Source of the DNA: Desulfarculus sp.
GTDB taxonomy: Bacteria > Desulfobacterota > Desulfarculia > Desulfarculales > Desulfarculaceae
Length of the DNA: 59,815 nucleotides
Assembly: GCA_003605055.1 (NCBI GenBank)
Contig: QZKP01000026.1
Coordinates: 1-59,815, forward strand
Direction: 5' to 3'
Below the pieces are notes generated by a model that saw nothing but the letters and a program-made list of their open reading frames with translations, was not told where the DNA came from and did no database searches. This document shows, one piece after another, positions 10,625 to 21,549 of this stretch; position 1 is the first letter of the stretch; every line of letters starts with the position of its first letter. The translations under genes were made by a program, and so were the position numbers.

Positions 10625-11266
10625 ATGAACCTGATTCTGTTGGGCCCTCCGGGGGCGGGCAAGGGCACCCAGGCCAAGATGCTCATCGAGGCCTACGGCA
10701 TTCCCCAGATCTCCACCGGCGACATGCTGCGCGCGGCGGTGCGCAACCAGACCGCCCTGGGCCTGGAGGCCAAGAAGTTCATGGACGCCGGCCAACTGGT
10801 GCCCGACCAGGTGGTGATAGGCCTGGCCCAGGACCGCATCGCCCAGCCCGACTGCGCCAAGGGATTCATGCTCGACGGCTTCCCGCGCACGGTGCCCCAG
10901 GCCCAGGCCCTGGACAAGGTGCTGGCCGGCATGGGCAAGAAGATAGACCACGTGATCAGCATAGAGGTGGCCAACGACGAGCTGATGGGCCGCCTCACCG
11001 GCCGGCGCACCTGCAAGAGCTGCGGCCAGGGCTTCCACGTGATGTTCGACCCGCCCAAGGCTCAGGGCCAGTGCGACAAGTGCGGCGGCGAGCTGTACCA
11101 GCGCGACGACGACAATGAGGCCACGGTGGGCAACCGGCTGAAGGTCTACAACGACCAGACCGCCCCGCTCATCGACTACTATCAGAAGAAGGGGCTGCTC
11201 AGGCCCATTGACGGCGTGGGCGGCATTAACGACATCCAGGAACGCATCAAGGCGGTCCTGGGTTAG
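10625..11266 (+). CDS. adk: Adenylate kinase with zinc-binding lid
   Basis: The 213-residue enzyme interconverts AMP + ATP and 2 ADP. It has the P-loop GPPGAGKGT (residues 7-15), AMP-binding STGDMLR (40-46) and DGFPRT (84-89). The LID domain is the long, metal-binding form with C130, C133, C150 and C153. It sits 72 bases after secY and 28 before map, a standard arrangement in the spc operon of many bacteria. Confidence 0.98.
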   Translation: MNLILLGPPGAGKGTQAKMLIEAYGIPQISTGDMLRAAVRNQTALGLEAKKFMDAGQLVPDQVVIGLAQDRIAQPDCAKGFMLDGFPRTVPQAQALDKVLAGMGKKIDHVISIEVANDELMGRLTGRRTCKSCGQGFHVMFDPPKAQGQCDKCGGELYQRDDDNEATVGNRLKVYNDQTAPLIDYYQKKGLLRPIDGVGGINDIQERIKAVLG

Positions 11267-11294
11267 AAACGGGAGCAACGCGGGCGGGTAGCCC

Positions 11295-12041
11295 ATGATC
11301 GTGGTCAAGAGCCCGGCCGAGCTGGACGCCATGCGCGAGGCTAACCGGGTGGTGGCCCGGGTGCTGCAGGCGGTGGAGGCCGAGGCGGGGCCCGGGATCG
11401 CCACCGCCCGCCTGGACGCCATGGCCGAGGAGATTTGCCGCTCCCTGGGCGCGCGGCCTGGCTTCAAGGGCTACCACGGCTACCCCTACAGCCTGTGTTG
11501 CTCGCCCAATCAGCAGGTGGTGCACGGCTTCCCCAGCACCACGCCCCTGGCCGAGGGCGACATCCTGTCCCTGGACTTCGGGGCCGTGCTGGATGGGTTT
11601 TACGGCGACGCCGCCACCACGGTGGCCGTGGGCCAGATAAGCGAGGCGGCCCGCCGCCTGCTGGAGGCCACCGAGGCGGCCCTGACCGCGGGCATAGAGG
11701 AATGCCGCCCGGGCCGCCACCTGGGCGACGTTTCGGCGGCGGTGCAAAGGGTGGCCGAGGGGGCCGGCTTTTCGGTGGTGCGCCAGTTCGTGGGCCACGG
11801 CATCGGGCGCAACCTGCACGAGGAGCCCCAGGTGCCCAACTTCGGCGCCCCGGGCCGCGGGGTGGTGCTCAAGCCGGGCATGGTGCTGGCCATCGAGCCC
11901 ATGGTCAACGCCGGCGGCTACGCGGTGGAGATACTTGATGACGGCTGGACGGCAGTGACGGCCGACGGTAAACTTTCGGCTCATTTCGAGCACACGGTGG
12001 CCGTCACTGACGACGGGCCACGCATACTGAGCCTGCCCTGA
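11295..12041 (+). CDS. map: Methionine aminopeptidase, type I
   Basis: The 248-residue pita-bread-fold peptidase removes the initiator Met from new proteins. The five metal ligands are all visible: D94, D105, H168, E201 and E232. The catalytic H78 lies in VVHGFP. It lacks the N-terminal zinc-finger extension of type Ib/Ic forms. It lies between adk and rpmJ and is co-transcribed with the ribosomal genes. Confidence 0.97.
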   Translation: MIVVKSPAELDAMREANRVVARVLQAVEAEAGPGIATARLDAMAEEICRSLGARPGFKGYHGYPYSLCCSPNQQVVHGFPSTTPLAEGDILSLDFGAVLDGFYGDAATTVAVGQISEAARRLLEATEAALTAGIEECRPGRHLGDVSAAVQRVAEGAGFSVVRQFVGHGIGRNLHEEPQVPNFGAPGRGVVLKPGMVLAIEPMVNAGGYAVEILDDGWTAVTADGKLSAHFEHTVAVTDDGPRILSLP

Positions 12042-12122
12042 GGGGGAGGCGAGAGGGCCGCGGGGCCAAACCCGCAGAGTTGAGCGCGACCGGCGCGGCC
12101 CAGAGCAAAGAGAGATGATTCG

Positions 12123-12239
12123 ATGAAGGTACGGGCATCGGTCAAACGCATGTGCAAGGATTGCAAGGTGATCAAGCGCAAGGGCGTGGTGCGGGTGATC
12201 TGCAAGAAGAACCCGCGCCACAAGCAGCGCCAGGGTTAG
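12123..12239 (+). CDS. rpmJ: 50S ribosomal protein L36, zinc-binding form
   Basis: This short reading frame encodes 38 residues starting [19 protein letters not shown]. It carries the C11, C14, C27 and H33 zinc ligands of the C+ form of L36. L36 stabilises 23S rRNA at the base of the stalk. The ATG at 12123 is 81 bases after map, and rpsM begins 10 bases after its stop. infA, often the preceding gene, is absent here. Confidence 0.97.
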   Translation: MKVRASVKRMCKDCKVIKRKGVVRVICKKNPRHKQRQG

Positions 12240-12249
12240 GGAGGCGGTC

Positions 12250-12621
12250 GTGGCCAGAATCTCGGGCATAGACCTACCGCGCAACAAGCGCATTGAGATT
12301 GCGCTGACCTATATCCTCGGCATCGGCCGCACCTCTTCGGTCAAGATCCTGGGCGAAGCCGGGGTGGACCCCGGCACCAAGGCCGGCGAGTTGACCGACG
12401 AGGAGGTGAACCGCATCCGCCAGGTCATAGACCGCGCCTACAAGGTGGAGGGCGATCTGCGGCGCGAGGTGTCCATGAACATCAAGCGCCTGATGGACCT
12501 GGGTTGCCACCGCGGCCTGCGCCACCGGCGGGGCCTGCCGGTGCGCGGCCAGCGCACGCGCACCAACGCCCGCACCCGCAAGGGCCCGCGCCGCTCGGTG
12601 ATGGGCAAGAGGAAGAAGTAA
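12250..12621 (+). CDS. rpsM: 30S ribosomal protein S13 (GTG start)
   Basis: The 123-residue S13 begins [22 protein letters not shown] with GTG at 12250. It has the helix-turn-helix-like middle ([11 protein letters not shown]) and the basic C-terminal tail [14 protein letters not shown] that contacts tRNA and forms intersubunit bridges. It is first in the alpha-operon part and abuts rpsK with no gap. Confidence 0.98.
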   Translation: MARISGIDLPRNKRIEIALTYILGIGRTSSVKILGEAGVDPGTKAGELTDEEVNRIRQVIDRAYKVEGDLRREVSMNIKRLMDLGCHRGLRHRRGLPVRGQRTRTNARTRKGPRRSVMGKRKK

Positions 12622-13017
12622 ATGGCCAAGGCGGTGAAAAAGGGCGGCCGCAAGCGCCGCGAGAAGAAGAACGTTCCCAACGGCGTGGTGCACATTCAGT
12701 CCACCTTCAACAACACCGTGGTGACCATCACCGACCCGGCGGGCAACACCGTGGCCTGGTCCAGCAGCGGGGTGCAGGGCTTCAAGGGCTCGCGCAAATC
12801 CACCCCCTTCGCGGCCCAACTGGCCGCCGAGGACGCGGCCAAGAAGGCCATGGAGCACGGCATGCGCACCGTGGAGGTCAACGTGAAGGGGCCCGGCTCC
12901 GGCCGCGAGGCGGCCCTCCGGGCCCTGAACAACGCCGGCTTCAACGTCACCGTCATTCGCGACGTCACCCCCGTGCCCCACAACGGCTGCCGCCCGCCCA
13001 AGCGGCGCCGGGTGTAG
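12622..13017 (+). CDS. rpsK: 30S ribosomal protein S11
   Basis: The 131-residue S11 contains the signature [22 protein letters not shown] and the C-terminal [19 protein letters not shown]. It lies on the 30S platform near the E-site. The ATG directly follows the TAA of rpsM (zero spacing), so translation is probably coupled. Confidence 0.98.
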   Translation: MAKAVKKGGRKRREKKNVPNGVVHIQSTFNNTVVTITDPAGNTVAWSSSGVQGFKGSRKSTPFAAQLAAEDAAKKAMEHGMRTVEVNVKGPGSGREAALRALNNAGFNVTVIRDVTPVPHNGCRPPKRRRV

Positions 13018-13058
13018 GGCCGGCCGGGGTTCAAGGATAAACACTGGGAGGAACAGAC

Positions 13059-13685
13059 TTGGCCAGATACCGAGGTTCCGTCTGCCGGCTCTGCCGCCGC
13101 GAAACCCAAAAGCTATACCTTAAGGGCGACCGCTGTTACGGCGATAAGTGCGCGGTGGAGCGCCGCGCCTTCCCGCCCGGGCAGCACGGTCAGCGCCGCG
13201 GCAAGACCAGCGACTACGGCCTGCAGCTTCGCGAGAAGCAGAAGGTCAAGCGCATGTACGGCCTGGCGGAAAAGCAGTTCAAGCTGACCTACCAGCGGGC
13301 GGCCCGCATGCGCGGGGTCACCGGCCACAACCTGCTGATGCTCCTAGAGCTCAGGCTGGACAACGTGGCCTACCGCCTGGGCTTCGCGGGCAGCCGGGCC
13401 CAGGCCCGCCACTGGGTGCGCCACGGCCACCTGACCATCAACGGCAAGCGGGTGGACGTGCCCTCGGCGCGGGTCAAGATGGGCGACGTGGTGGCCGTGC
13501 ACGAAAAGAGCCAGAAGATACCCCAGCTCCGCGAGGCCATGGAGGCGGTGGCCCGCCGCACCATCCCCGGCTGGCTGGAGCTGGAGCAGGATCAATTCCG
13601 GGGTAAGGTCAAAGCCCTGCCCACCCGCGAAGAGTTGACCATCCCCATGCAGGAACAGCTCGTCGTGGAGTTGTATTCCCGCTAA
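13059..13685 (+). CDS. rpsD: 30S ribosomal protein S4 with zinc-binding N terminus (TTG start)
   Basis: The 208-residue S4 keeps an N-terminal zinc site (C9, C12, C26, C31). An S4 RNA-binding domain follows near residues 98-160 ([19 protein letters not shown]). S4 nucleates 16S folding and represses the alpha operon in E. coli. The TTG at 13059 is supported by CTGGGAGGAAC just upstream and the canonical MARYRGS start. Confidence 0.97.
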   Translation: MARYRGSVCRLCRRETQKLYLKGDRCYGDKCAVERRAFPPGQHGQRRGKTSDYGLQLREKQKVKRMYGLAEKQFKLTYQRAARMRGVTGHNLLMLLELRLDNVAYRLGFAGSRAQARHWVRHGHLTINGKRVDVPSARVKMGDVVAVHEKSQKIPQLREAMEAVARRTIPGWLELEQDQFRGKVKALPTREELTIPMQEQLVVELYSR

Positions 13686-13700
13686 AGTCTGAGAGAGGCC

Positions 13701-14701
<1,001 letters not shown>

Positions 14702-14705
<4 letters not shown>

Positions 14706-15067
14706 GACACCGCAGGCAGAGCCGCAGGCTCTCGCGCGATACGGCCCACCGCAGGGCCATGCTGCGCAATATGGTCACCAGCCTGTTTGAGCACGAGCAG
14801 ATCGAGACCACCCAGGCCAAGGCCAAGGAGCTGCAGCGGGTGGCCGAGAAGATGATCACTTTGGCCAAGCGGGGCGATTTGCACGCGCGCCGCCAGGCGG
14901 AGTCCTACATCCGCTCCCACCAGGTCTGCCAGAAGCTCTTTGAAGAGGCGGGCCAGCGCTACGCCCAGCGCAGCGGCGGCTGCGTGCGCGTGCTGCCCAG
15001 CCGCGTGCGCCACGGCGACGCGGCGCCCATGGCCATCGTGGAGCTGGTGGCCGCGGCCGAAAAGTAG
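14702..15067 (+). CDS. rplQ: 50S ribosomal protein L17
   Basis: The 121-residue protein begins [24 protein letters not shown] and contains [26 protein letters not shown], both diagnostic of L17. The ATG at 14702 overlaps the rpoA stop (ATGA). It is the last gene of the long ribosomal operon and is followed by a GC-rich hairpin at 15114. Confidence 0.97.
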
Positions 15068-15113
15068 CCCCGGGACCATAAGTAAGCTCGCGCCTCGGCG
15101 GCGCGACCAGGCG

Positions 15114-15141
15114 AGGCCCCCCACAGGGGGCCTTGGCTTTT
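15114..15141 (+). terminator. Likely rho-independent terminator after rplQ
   Basis: A perfect 8-bp stem AGGCCCCC/GGGGGCCT with a CACA loop occupies 15114-15133 and is followed by TTGGCTTTT. It lies 46 bases after rplQ and just before the end of the convergent membrane-protein gene. The T tract is interrupted, so termination strength is uncertain. Confidence 0.6.
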
Positions 15142-15153
15142 GGGGCGCGGCGG

Positions 15154-16782
15154 TTAATACACGAAAATGCGCTGGAGCACCAGGGTCACCGGCGGCCGGC
15201 CGGGCGGGTTTTGGTACAGGTAGCGCAGGCGCACGCTCTGCAGGCGGTGGATGGAGCGGCCCAGGTACAGGCCGGAGTAATAGTCGTGGCCCCGGAAGGC
15301 CTCGCCTTTGGCCGTGTAGACCCGCCAGGTGGAGGCCAGGCGGGCGGGGCGGTGCTGGGCCCGGGTGGCCATCGAGCGCTTCTGCAGGTCCCACCCGGCG
15401 CTGTCTATGCCGGCCCGCAGCAGGAAGATGTGCGGCAGGCCCTGGTCGTCGGTGGCCACTAGCTGGGCCACGCTCTGGCCCTGTTTCACCTGGGCTGCAT
15501 TATCCAGCAGGCTGATGACGAAGATGCGCGTCAGGCCGGTGAGCCAAGTGGGCGTGCTCAGCTCTATCTCCGGGTTGTTCGGGCCCAAGGGCACCGGCTG
15601 CTCCAATAGCACCGCCCGGCTGCGTTCGCTGAACATCTTCGGCAGGCGCGGATTGCTGGGCGGGCTCAGGAGCAGGAAGGGGGCCAGCACGGCCAGCAGG
15701 GCCAGGCAGGAGCAGAAGACTCCGGCCACCTTTTGGTTGGGCCCCAGAGCGAAGACGCGGCTGCGGCCCAGGAGCGGCAGGGAATACTCGGCCAGCACGC
15801 CCCCGCAGATCACCAGGAACGCGCCCAGCCCCACCGCCCGCAGCCAGTACACGCTGGTAAACATGGCGTCCACCCGCGGATACCACCAGGCCACGGCCAA
15901 GGTCACCGCGGCCCCCACCCCCCACCAGGTCAGCATCAGCGTCCGGAGGAGCCAGTAGAAGGGCAGAGGCGGGGCCTGCTCAGGGTCCGGTTCGGCCCGG
16001 CGCTCCTGCCGCCGCAGCAGGTTCAGGGAGGCCAGGCCGGCCAGGGCCAGAAAGGCCAGACCCAGGGGCAGGAGCGTGAACCAGCTCACGGCCAGGGCCG
16101 GCCCCGGCCCCAGCCCCACGGCCAGGTAAACGAACCAGGCCATGCGCCGCCGGCCGGCCAGCAGGCGCATTACCATCAGGGCCAGGCCGGAGATGCCGCC
16201 CCACAAGAGCGCGGCCAGCAGCGGCGCGGCCAGGGCCGCCACGGTGGGCGGCCACTGGGCGGCCAGGTCCGGCCGCACCCAGGGCAGGACCAACAGACAG
16301 GCGGCGAAGGATATGCCCGCGGCCACCAGGGAGGTCAGCAGGCCCCGGTGGGGCCGGCTGGCCAGGCGGCTCTTCAGGCGCAGGGTCAGGCTGGCCAGGC
16401 TCAGGGTGATGCCGCCCAGGTAGGTCAGGCCCAGCCAGAGCTTGTAGTTGCCCAGCCGGGCCCCGCCCAACAGCAGGATCACGAACAAGAAGCCCAGCAA
16501 CAGGGCCCCGGCCGAGCAGGTGCCGGCGCGCAGGAGCTGGTGGACCGGGTCGTAGGTGGGCTGGGGCCACAGGGCCCGGCCGGCGGCGGGCACGGCCAGG
16601 GCGATGAACCAGCCCAGGCAGAACCAGACCTGCTCCTGGCCCAGGCGGGGCAGGGCCAGGCGGGGCCAGAGCCACAGCACCATCAGCGACAGCAACAGGG
16701 CCAGGGCCGTCTCCAGGGCCCAGCCCAGCACGCGGTTGCTCAGTTGCTCAGAGCTCAGCGGCCACCTCCTCGTACAGGGCAT
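15154..16782 (-). CDS. Unrecognised polytopic membrane protein ending the polysaccharide operon
   Basis: The protein has up to 542 residues. About 11 hydrophobic segments span residues 18-390 with short basic loops ([13 protein letters not shown] near 270). A roughly 150-residue hydrophilic C-terminal domain follows, rich in beta-like sequence ([20 protein letters not shown] and onward). I do not recognise a family. Position as last gene after three glycosyltransferase domains suggests a role in envelope glycan assembly or attachment, but that is inference. The start is uncertain: ATG 16782 overlaps the upstream gene by 35 bases, and GTG 16731 is an alternative. Confidence 0.75.
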   Translation of the reverse strand: MPCTRRWPLSSEQLSNRVLGWALETALALLLSLMVLWLWPRLALPRLGQEQVWFCLGWFIALAVPAAGRALWPQPTYDPVHQLLRAGTCSAGALLLGFLFVILLLGGARLGNYKLWLGLTYLGGITLSLASLTLRLKSRLASRPHRGLLTSLVAAGISFAACLLVLPWVRPDLAAQWPPTVAALAAPLLAALLWGGISGLALMVMRLLAGRRRMAWFVYLAVGLGPGPALAVSWFTLLPLGLAFLALAGLASLNLLRRQERRAEPDPEQAPPLPFYWLLRTLMLTWWGVGAAVTLAVAWWYPRVDAMFTSVYWLRAVGLGAFLVICGGVLAEYSLPLLGRSRVFALGPNQKVAGVFCSCLALLAVLAPFLLLSPPSNPRLPKMFSERSRAVLLEQPVPLGPNNPEIELSTPTWLTGLTRIFVISLLDNAAQVKQGQSVAQLVATDDQGLPHIFLLRAGIDSAGWDLQKRSMATRAQHRPARLASTWRVYTAKGEAFRGHDYYSGLYLGRSIHRLQSVRLRYLYQNPPGRPPVTLVLQRIFVY

Positions 16783-17929
16783 GAGTCCGCTCGGCGGCGC
16801 GCCGCCAGGAGAACTGGGCCGCCCGCTTCAACCCCTGGGCCCGCAGCTCGGCGGCCAGCTCGGGCCGGCGCAGCACCTCGGCCATGGCCGCGGCCAGGGC
16901 GGCCGGGTCGCCGGGCGGCACCAGGATGCCGGCCTGGCCCACCACCTCGGGCACCGCCGCGGCCCGGGCGGCGATCACCGGCGCGCCGCAGGCCATGGCC
17001 TCCAGGGGCGGCAGCCCGAAGCCCTCGTACAGCGAGGGGAAGACAAAGGCCGTGGCCGCCGAGAACAGGGCAGGCAGGTCGGCCTCGGCCACGAAGCCCA
17101 GCAGCCGCACCCGCTCCCCCAGGCCCCGGCGTTCTATCTCCCGCTGGAAGGCCGGGAAGTGCTGGTCCTCTTGCAGGGGCCCGGCCACGGCCAGCAGGGG
17201 CGGCGGCGCCTCTTCCCATGATAGCAGGGCCTCCAGGAGGATGGAGAGGCCTTTGCGCGGGTCCAGGCCGCCCAGGTAGAAGAAGAAGGGCGCGCCGGGC
17301 TCCAGGCCGTGGCGGGCCAGCGCCGCGGCCCGGGCAGCCGGGTCGGCCACCGGGGCCAGGCCCGGATCGGCCGCCTCGGGGATCACCGCGATGCGCTCCG
17401 GCGCGATGCCGTACAGCGCGCGCAGATCCTCGGCGGTGCACCGGCTCACGGCGATGATGCGCGCGGCCTGGAACAGGGCCCGGGTCTCCAGCCAGCGCTT
17501 GAGCCGAAAGGCCAGGCGGCTCTGGCCCGCGGTGTAGAGGGCGGGCAGGCGCTGGAAGATCAGGTCGTGGCAGGTGAGCAGCGCGCCCGGGCCGATGCGA
17601 AAGGGCGCGTCCACGTGGCTCAGGAAGTGCACCACCCGGCCCTGGCCCCACAGGGGGGCCAGCGCACGCCGGGCCAGCAGGTGGTGCCCCACCACCTTGC
17701 GGCCCGCGGGCAGCCAGGCCGGGGCGTAGCCCATGGGCCAGCGCCGGGCCTTGGGCGCCAGGCCGGGGTCGGGCAGGTCGCGGCGCACGATCAGGGTGAG
17801 CTGGTCCTGGTCCACCAGGTCCAGGAGGGCGGTCAGCAGGTTGCGGGCGTAGCGGCCGATGCCCCGTTGCAAATGCTGCTTGAAGCCCGGCTGCAGGGCC
17901 CGGGCGTCCAGGACCAGGGGCCGCCTCAT
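16748..17929 (-). CDS. Glycosyltransferase family 4 protein
   Basis: The 393-residue GT-B enzyme transfers a sugar from a nucleotide donor. The N-terminal acceptor domain begins LVLDARALQPGFKQHLQRGIGRYARNLL, and the C-terminal donor domain has YLGGLDPRKGLSILLEA and PSLYEGFGLPPLEAMACG with the EX7E motif. The ATG overlaps the stop of the upstream double glycosyltransferase (ATGA), so the two are coupled. The sugar and linkage cannot be read from sequence. Confidence 0.93.
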   Translation of the reverse strand: MRRPLVLDARALQPGFKQHLQRGIGRYARNLLTALLDLVDQDQLTLIVRRDLPDPGLAPKARRWPMGYAPAWLPAGRKVVGHHLLARRALAPLWGQGRVVHFLSHVDAPFRIGPGALLTCHDLIFQRLPALYTAGQSRLAFRLKRWLETRALFQAARIIAVSRCTAEDLRALYGIAPERIAVIPEAADPGLAPVADPAARAAALARHGLEPGAPFFFYLGGLDPRKGLSILLEALLSWEEAPPPLLAVAGPLQEDQHFPAFQREIERRGLGERVRLLGFVAEADLPALFSAATAFVFPSLYEGFGLPPLEAMACGAPVIAARAAAVPEVVGQAGILVPPGDPAALAAAMAEVLRRPELAAELRAQGLKRAAQFSWRRAAERTHALYEEVAAEL

Positions 17930-20280
17930 GTCTTCAGCTCCAGGCCCAGCCGCTCCGTTAGGACCGCGCGCAGGTCCGCCTCCACCCGCTGGGGCCGGAA
18001 GCGCTCCAGGCGGGCCCGGGCCGCCGCGGCCAGGCGCTGGCGCAGGCCTGGGCCCGTGAGGATGCGGGCCGCGGCCTCGGCCACGCGCCGGGGCTCCTTG
18101 CTGGGCAGCAGCAGGCCGCCGTCGCCCAGGGTGCCGGGCACGCCCGCGGCGGCAAAGGCCAGAATGGGTATCCCGAAGTGCATGGACTCCACCAGGGGAA
18201 CGCAGAAGCCCTCGTGCTCGGACAGGCAGAGGTACAAGCTGGCCAGGCGGTAGTAGGCCGTCAGGGCGGACAGGGACACGTGGCCCGCGAAGTGCACGTC
18301 GGGCACGGCCAGGCGCTGGACCAGCTCGCGCAGGCCCTCGGCGTAGGACTCGCAGCCCACCTCGCTGCCCACCAGCAGCAGCCGCACGCCGGGCACCAGG
18401 CGGCTGAGCCAGTACTGGGTCTTGATCAGGTCCTGGATGGCCTTGTTGGGGGCCAGGCGGCCCACGTGCAGCACCGCCGGCCGGCCGTCGCCGTAGAGGT
18501 ATTTGACGAACTCGTCCGGCGGGGCGCTGTGCAGGCCCAGGTCCAGCATGATGGGCACCGTGACCGTGGCCGGGCAGCCGGCGGCGGTCAGCTCCGCGCA
18601 GTTGTAGTCGCTCACGCCGATGCCCAACTCCACGGCCTGGGCCACCCGCGTGAGCTGCTCGCGGCCCTGGCGGGCGCGGGCCGCGCCCTCGGGGTTGCAG
18701 CGCTCCAGGAAGTGGGCCGGGGTGATGTTGTGGTAGCGCAGCAGCCGGCGGCCGGGCATCTGAGCCAGGCGGTCGGCCAGGGGGTGGCCGGTGGAAAAGT
18801 GGAACAGGAGTAGGTCCTGGGGCCGGGCCGCCTTGTAGTACTCCTCGATGGGCCGGGCCCGGTCGGCCAGGCGGGGGTGCACGAAGTGGGCGAAGATGTC
18901 CGAGACCAGGCCCCAGGAGCGAAAAAGCTTTTGCAGGGCCAGGGCCTCGTTGCCGATGGCGTCACCGAAGCTGAAGTCCGGCATCATCTGGTGCATTGCC
19001 GGCGCGCTGGTGGCCGGCCGCGGCGAGGGCGAGAGCACGCTGGCCGCGGTGGTGGGGGCGGGCAGCGGCTCGCTGGCCACGCGCTCGATCAGGCGCAGGT
19101 AGTTGTCCGTCACCACCGGCCAGGAGAAGTAGCTGAACACGTAGTCCCGCCCGGCCTGGGCCATGGCCGCCCGCAGTTGGGGCCGGGCCAGCAAATAGTC
19201 CAGGCCCTCGGCAAAGTGCAGATAGTCGCCGAAGGGCAGGCCGCCGCCGCTGGTGAGCACGTGGTCGCGGGTCACTGGGCAGTTCTGGTGTACCATCACC
19301 GGCGTTCCGGCCAGCCAGGCCTCCATGATCACCCGCGAAAAGCTCTCCATGAGCGAGGGCTGCACGAACACCTCGGCGGCGGCGTAGGCGTCGTACTTCT
19401 GCTGCACGCGCACAAATCCCAGGTCCTGCACGTGCTCCCGGCCCTCGCGAGGGACGGCCGCCGGCAGGTTGCCGATGAGCACCAGCTTCAGGCCCGCCGG
19501 CCCTCGCCCCTCGCGCTTGTACTGCAGGAAGTAGCTGATCAACAGGGGCGTGTTTTTGCCCGCGTCCTTGCGCCCGGCGTAGAGGATGAAGGGGTCCTGC
19601 AGGCCGAAGTCGGCCCGGAAGCGGTAAGGGTCCGCGCTCCAGTCCGTGTCCATGCCCTCGCCCACGATCAGGGGCTCGGTTTGGCCCAGGTCGTAGAGCG
19701 AGGCGGCCAGGTCGCGCTCGGCCGGCACGTGGAAGCACACCGCCCGGCAGCTCTCGAAGGCCTTCTTCACCGCCGACAGCCGGGCGTAGCCCTCGTCGTG
19801 CAGGCAGGGGATGAGCAGGCTCCGGCTGGGGTGCAGCAGGGGGCCCCACACCGAGGAGGTGAACAAATAGGGGATGAAGAAGAAGGGCCCCTCCTCCGGG
19901 TGGGCGGCGATGTGCTCCAGCAGCTTGGGGCTGTAGACCATGTTGCGGAAGAAGTCCCGCTCCTCGGCCGGGGTGAGCAGGCCGCCGGCCACCACCCGGA
20001 TGTTCAGGCCGTTGAAGCGGCCCCCGTCGCGGCTGGCGACCGGGAAGCGGCGCACCAATACGCCGTTTTCCGAGCGCAGGCCCCCGGGCAGGGTGCCGTG
20101 GTCCCAGTCGCTGCCCAGGCCGGCCAGGCAGGTGGTGAGCACCTGCACCTCCACCCCGGCCCGGACCAGGTTCTCGGCGGTGTGGCGGGCCTCGGCCTCG
20201 GCCCCGCCCGGCACTTGCTCGCCGTACCAGGGCAGCACGAAGGTGGCCCGCAGGCGGCCGCGCTGGTCCGGCCCGGGCAT
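17926..20280 (-). CDS. Double-headed glycosyltransferase (two GT4 modules)
   Basis: The 784-residue protein is two GT-B glycosyltransferases in tandem. The first (about 1-420) starts FVLPWYGEQVPGGAEAEAR and carries QPSLMESFSRVIMEAW. The second (about 440-784) starts MPDFSFGDAIGNEALALQ and carries CLSEHEGFCVPLVESM. Both retain an EX7E motif. A linker of about 20 residues rich in Ala, Pro and Ser separates them. It likely adds two sugars to the same growing chain. It lies 3 bases after the methyltransferase gene. Confidence 0.92.
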   Translation of the reverse strand: MPGPDQRGRLRATFVLPWYGEQVPGGAEAEARHTAENLVRAGVEVQVLTTCLAGLGSDWDHGTLPGGLRSENGVLVRRFPVASRDGGRFNGLNIRVVAGGLLTPAEERDFFRNMVYSPKLLEHIAAHPEEGPFFFIPYLFTSSVWGPLLHPSRSLLIPCLHDEGYARLSAVKKAFESCRAVCFHVPAERDLAASLYDLGQTEPLIVGEGMDTDWSADPYRFRADFGLQDPFILYAGRKDAGKNTPLLISYFLQYKREGRGPAGLKLVLIGNLPAAVPREGREHVQDLGFVRVQQKYDAYAAAEVFVQPSLMESFSRVIMEAWLAGTPVMVHQNCPVTRDHVLTSGGGLPFGDYLHFAEGLDYLLARPQLRAAMAQAGRDYVFSYFSWPVVTDNYLRLIERVASEPLPAPTTAASVLSPSPRPATSAPAMHQMMPDFSFGDAIGNEALALQKLFRSWGLVSDIFAHFVHPRLADRARPIEEYYKAARPQDLLLFHFSTGHPLADRLAQMPGRRLLRYHNITPAHFLERCNPEGAARARQGREQLTRVAQAVELGIGVSDYNCAELTAAGCPATVTVPIMLDLGLHSAPPDEFVKYLYGDGRPAVLHVGRLAPNKAIQDLIKTQYWLSRLVPGVRLLLVGSEVGCESYAEGLRELVQRLAVPDVHFAGHVSLSALTAYYRLASLYLCLSEHEGFCVPLVESMHFGIPILAFAAAGVPGTLGDGGLLLPSKEPRRVAEAAARILTGPGLRQRLAAAARARLERFRPQRVEADLRAVLTERLGLELKT

Positions 20281-20283
20281 GGC

Positions 20284-21549
20284 CTACTTGCGCCCCACCA
20301 CCGCGTAGTCCTGGGGGCCGTAGAGCAGCTCGTTGAGGCGACGGACGTTGTGGTTGAAGGCCTCCACCAGGGGCCCCTCGCCGGGCAGCCCCTGGAGCAG
20401 ATACTCCGGGGGGTAGGGCGAGAGCATGAGCACGTCCACCTCCCTGAGCCCCGCCCACTGCCACAGGAAGCGGGCCGCCTCGGGGTGGATGGGCTTGGTG
20501 TGGCTCAGGTCCAGGTAGAAGGCGCCGGAGAAAGTGGTCAGGCAGGCGGGGTTGACCGTCTCGGCGATGAGCCAGCCGCCGGGCTTGAGCTTGGCGCTGG
20601 CCAGGCTGACCAGCTCGCTCAGCTCGTCGTGGGTCAGGTGTTCGATGAGCTGGGCCATGAGCACGCCGCCCAGGGTGGCGTCCTCCAGGCCGCGCAGATA
20701 CTCCAGGGCCTCGGCCTGCACCACCTCCAGCCCCTGCTTGCGGCACAGCTCCACCATCTGCGGATTCAGCTCCACGCCCCGGGCCGCCAGGCCGGCCTCG
20801 CGGGCCGCCTCCAGGAACTCGCCGCGGCCGCAGCCCAAGTCCACCAGGGGCGCGCCGGGGCTGACGCTCTGGGCGAAGTAGGGCAAATACACCGCCTGGC
20901 GCTGCTTGATCATCTCGCGCGCGCCGCGGTGGGCGTTCTCGAAGCGCAGGTAGGCCTCGCCGCGGCTCTGGAAGCGCAGGCGGGCCACCTCGCGGGCGGT
21001 GGCCTCCGCGGCCGGCGCGGCCTGGGCCTGGCGCTCCACCAGGCGGGTCATCTGGGCCAGCACCGACTCGAAGCGCGGGGACATGCGGGCCAGCTCCTGC
21101 TCCAGGGCGTCCACGTCGTCCAGGCGCTTTTCCACCCGGGGCATGCGGCTGCGCAGGTTGTTGATCACCGGCAGGAGCACCTTGACCAGCTTGACCACCT
21201 CGTCGTTGAAGCTGCTCTGGCGGGCGAACCAGACGCTGCGCGGAAAGGCGCTGAGCTTGAAGATGATCTTCTTGGCCCAGAGGATCAGGCGGGCGGCGGC
21301 GCCGGCGCGGTGGGTGCTCACGCCCCAGGGCAGGGGGTCCCACAGCTCCACCAGGCGGGCCTGGTGCATCTTCATCAGGGCGGCGGGCTCGTCCTCCACG
21401 TAGTTGAAGGCCACCGCCTCCTCCTCCACCCGCCGCACCTCGGCCGGGTCGTAGAGGCCCTGGGCCTTCTTGGCCTCCAGGGAGGCCTCCACCTCGGCCA
21501 GGATGGCCGGCACGTCCACCGCGGGGGCCGGCTTGGTTTCCTCGCTCAT
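20284..21549 (-). CDS. Coiled-coil class I methyltransferase, candidate O-antigen chain terminator
   Basis: The 421-residue protein has an acidic N terminus, a predicted coiled coil around residues 105-185 (RMPRVEKRLDDVDALEQELARM region), and then a Rossmann SAM domain with VDLGCGRGEFLEAAREAG and AEALEYLRG. An AQLIEHL segment corresponds to the post-motif region of Methyltransf_11/23 proteins. Next to an ABC-2 polysaccharide exporter, such enzymes (WbdD-type) cap the chain and set its length. Unlike WbdD the coiled coil precedes the catalytic domain and there is no kinase domain. The ATG overlaps the stop of the ATPase gene. Confidence 0.85.
   Translation of the reverse strand: MSEETKPAPAVDVPAILAEVEASLEAKKAQGLYDPAEVRRVEEEAVAFNYVEDEPAALMKMHQARLVELWDPLPWGVSTHRAGAAARLILWAKKIIFKLSAFPRSVWFARQSSFNDEVVKLVKVLLPVINNLRSRMPRVEKRLDDVDALEQELARMSPRFESVLAQMTRLVERQAQAAPAAEATAREVARLRFQSRGEAYLRFENAHRGAREMIKQRQAVYLPYFAQSVSPGAPLVDLGCGRGEFLEAAREAGLAARGVELNPQMVELCRKQGLEVVQAEALEYLRGLEDATLGGVLMAQLIEHLTHDELSELVSLASAKLKPGGWLIAETVNPACLTTFSGAFYLDLSHTKPIHPEAARFLWQWAGLREVDVLMLSPYPPEYLLQGLPGEGPLVEAFNHNVRRLNELLYGPQDYAVVGRK

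Noticed and set aside
9515..11467. 650-codon minus-strand frame opposite secY and adk
   Set aside because: Translation is His/Ala/Gly-rich without any domain; secY, adk and map fully explain the region.
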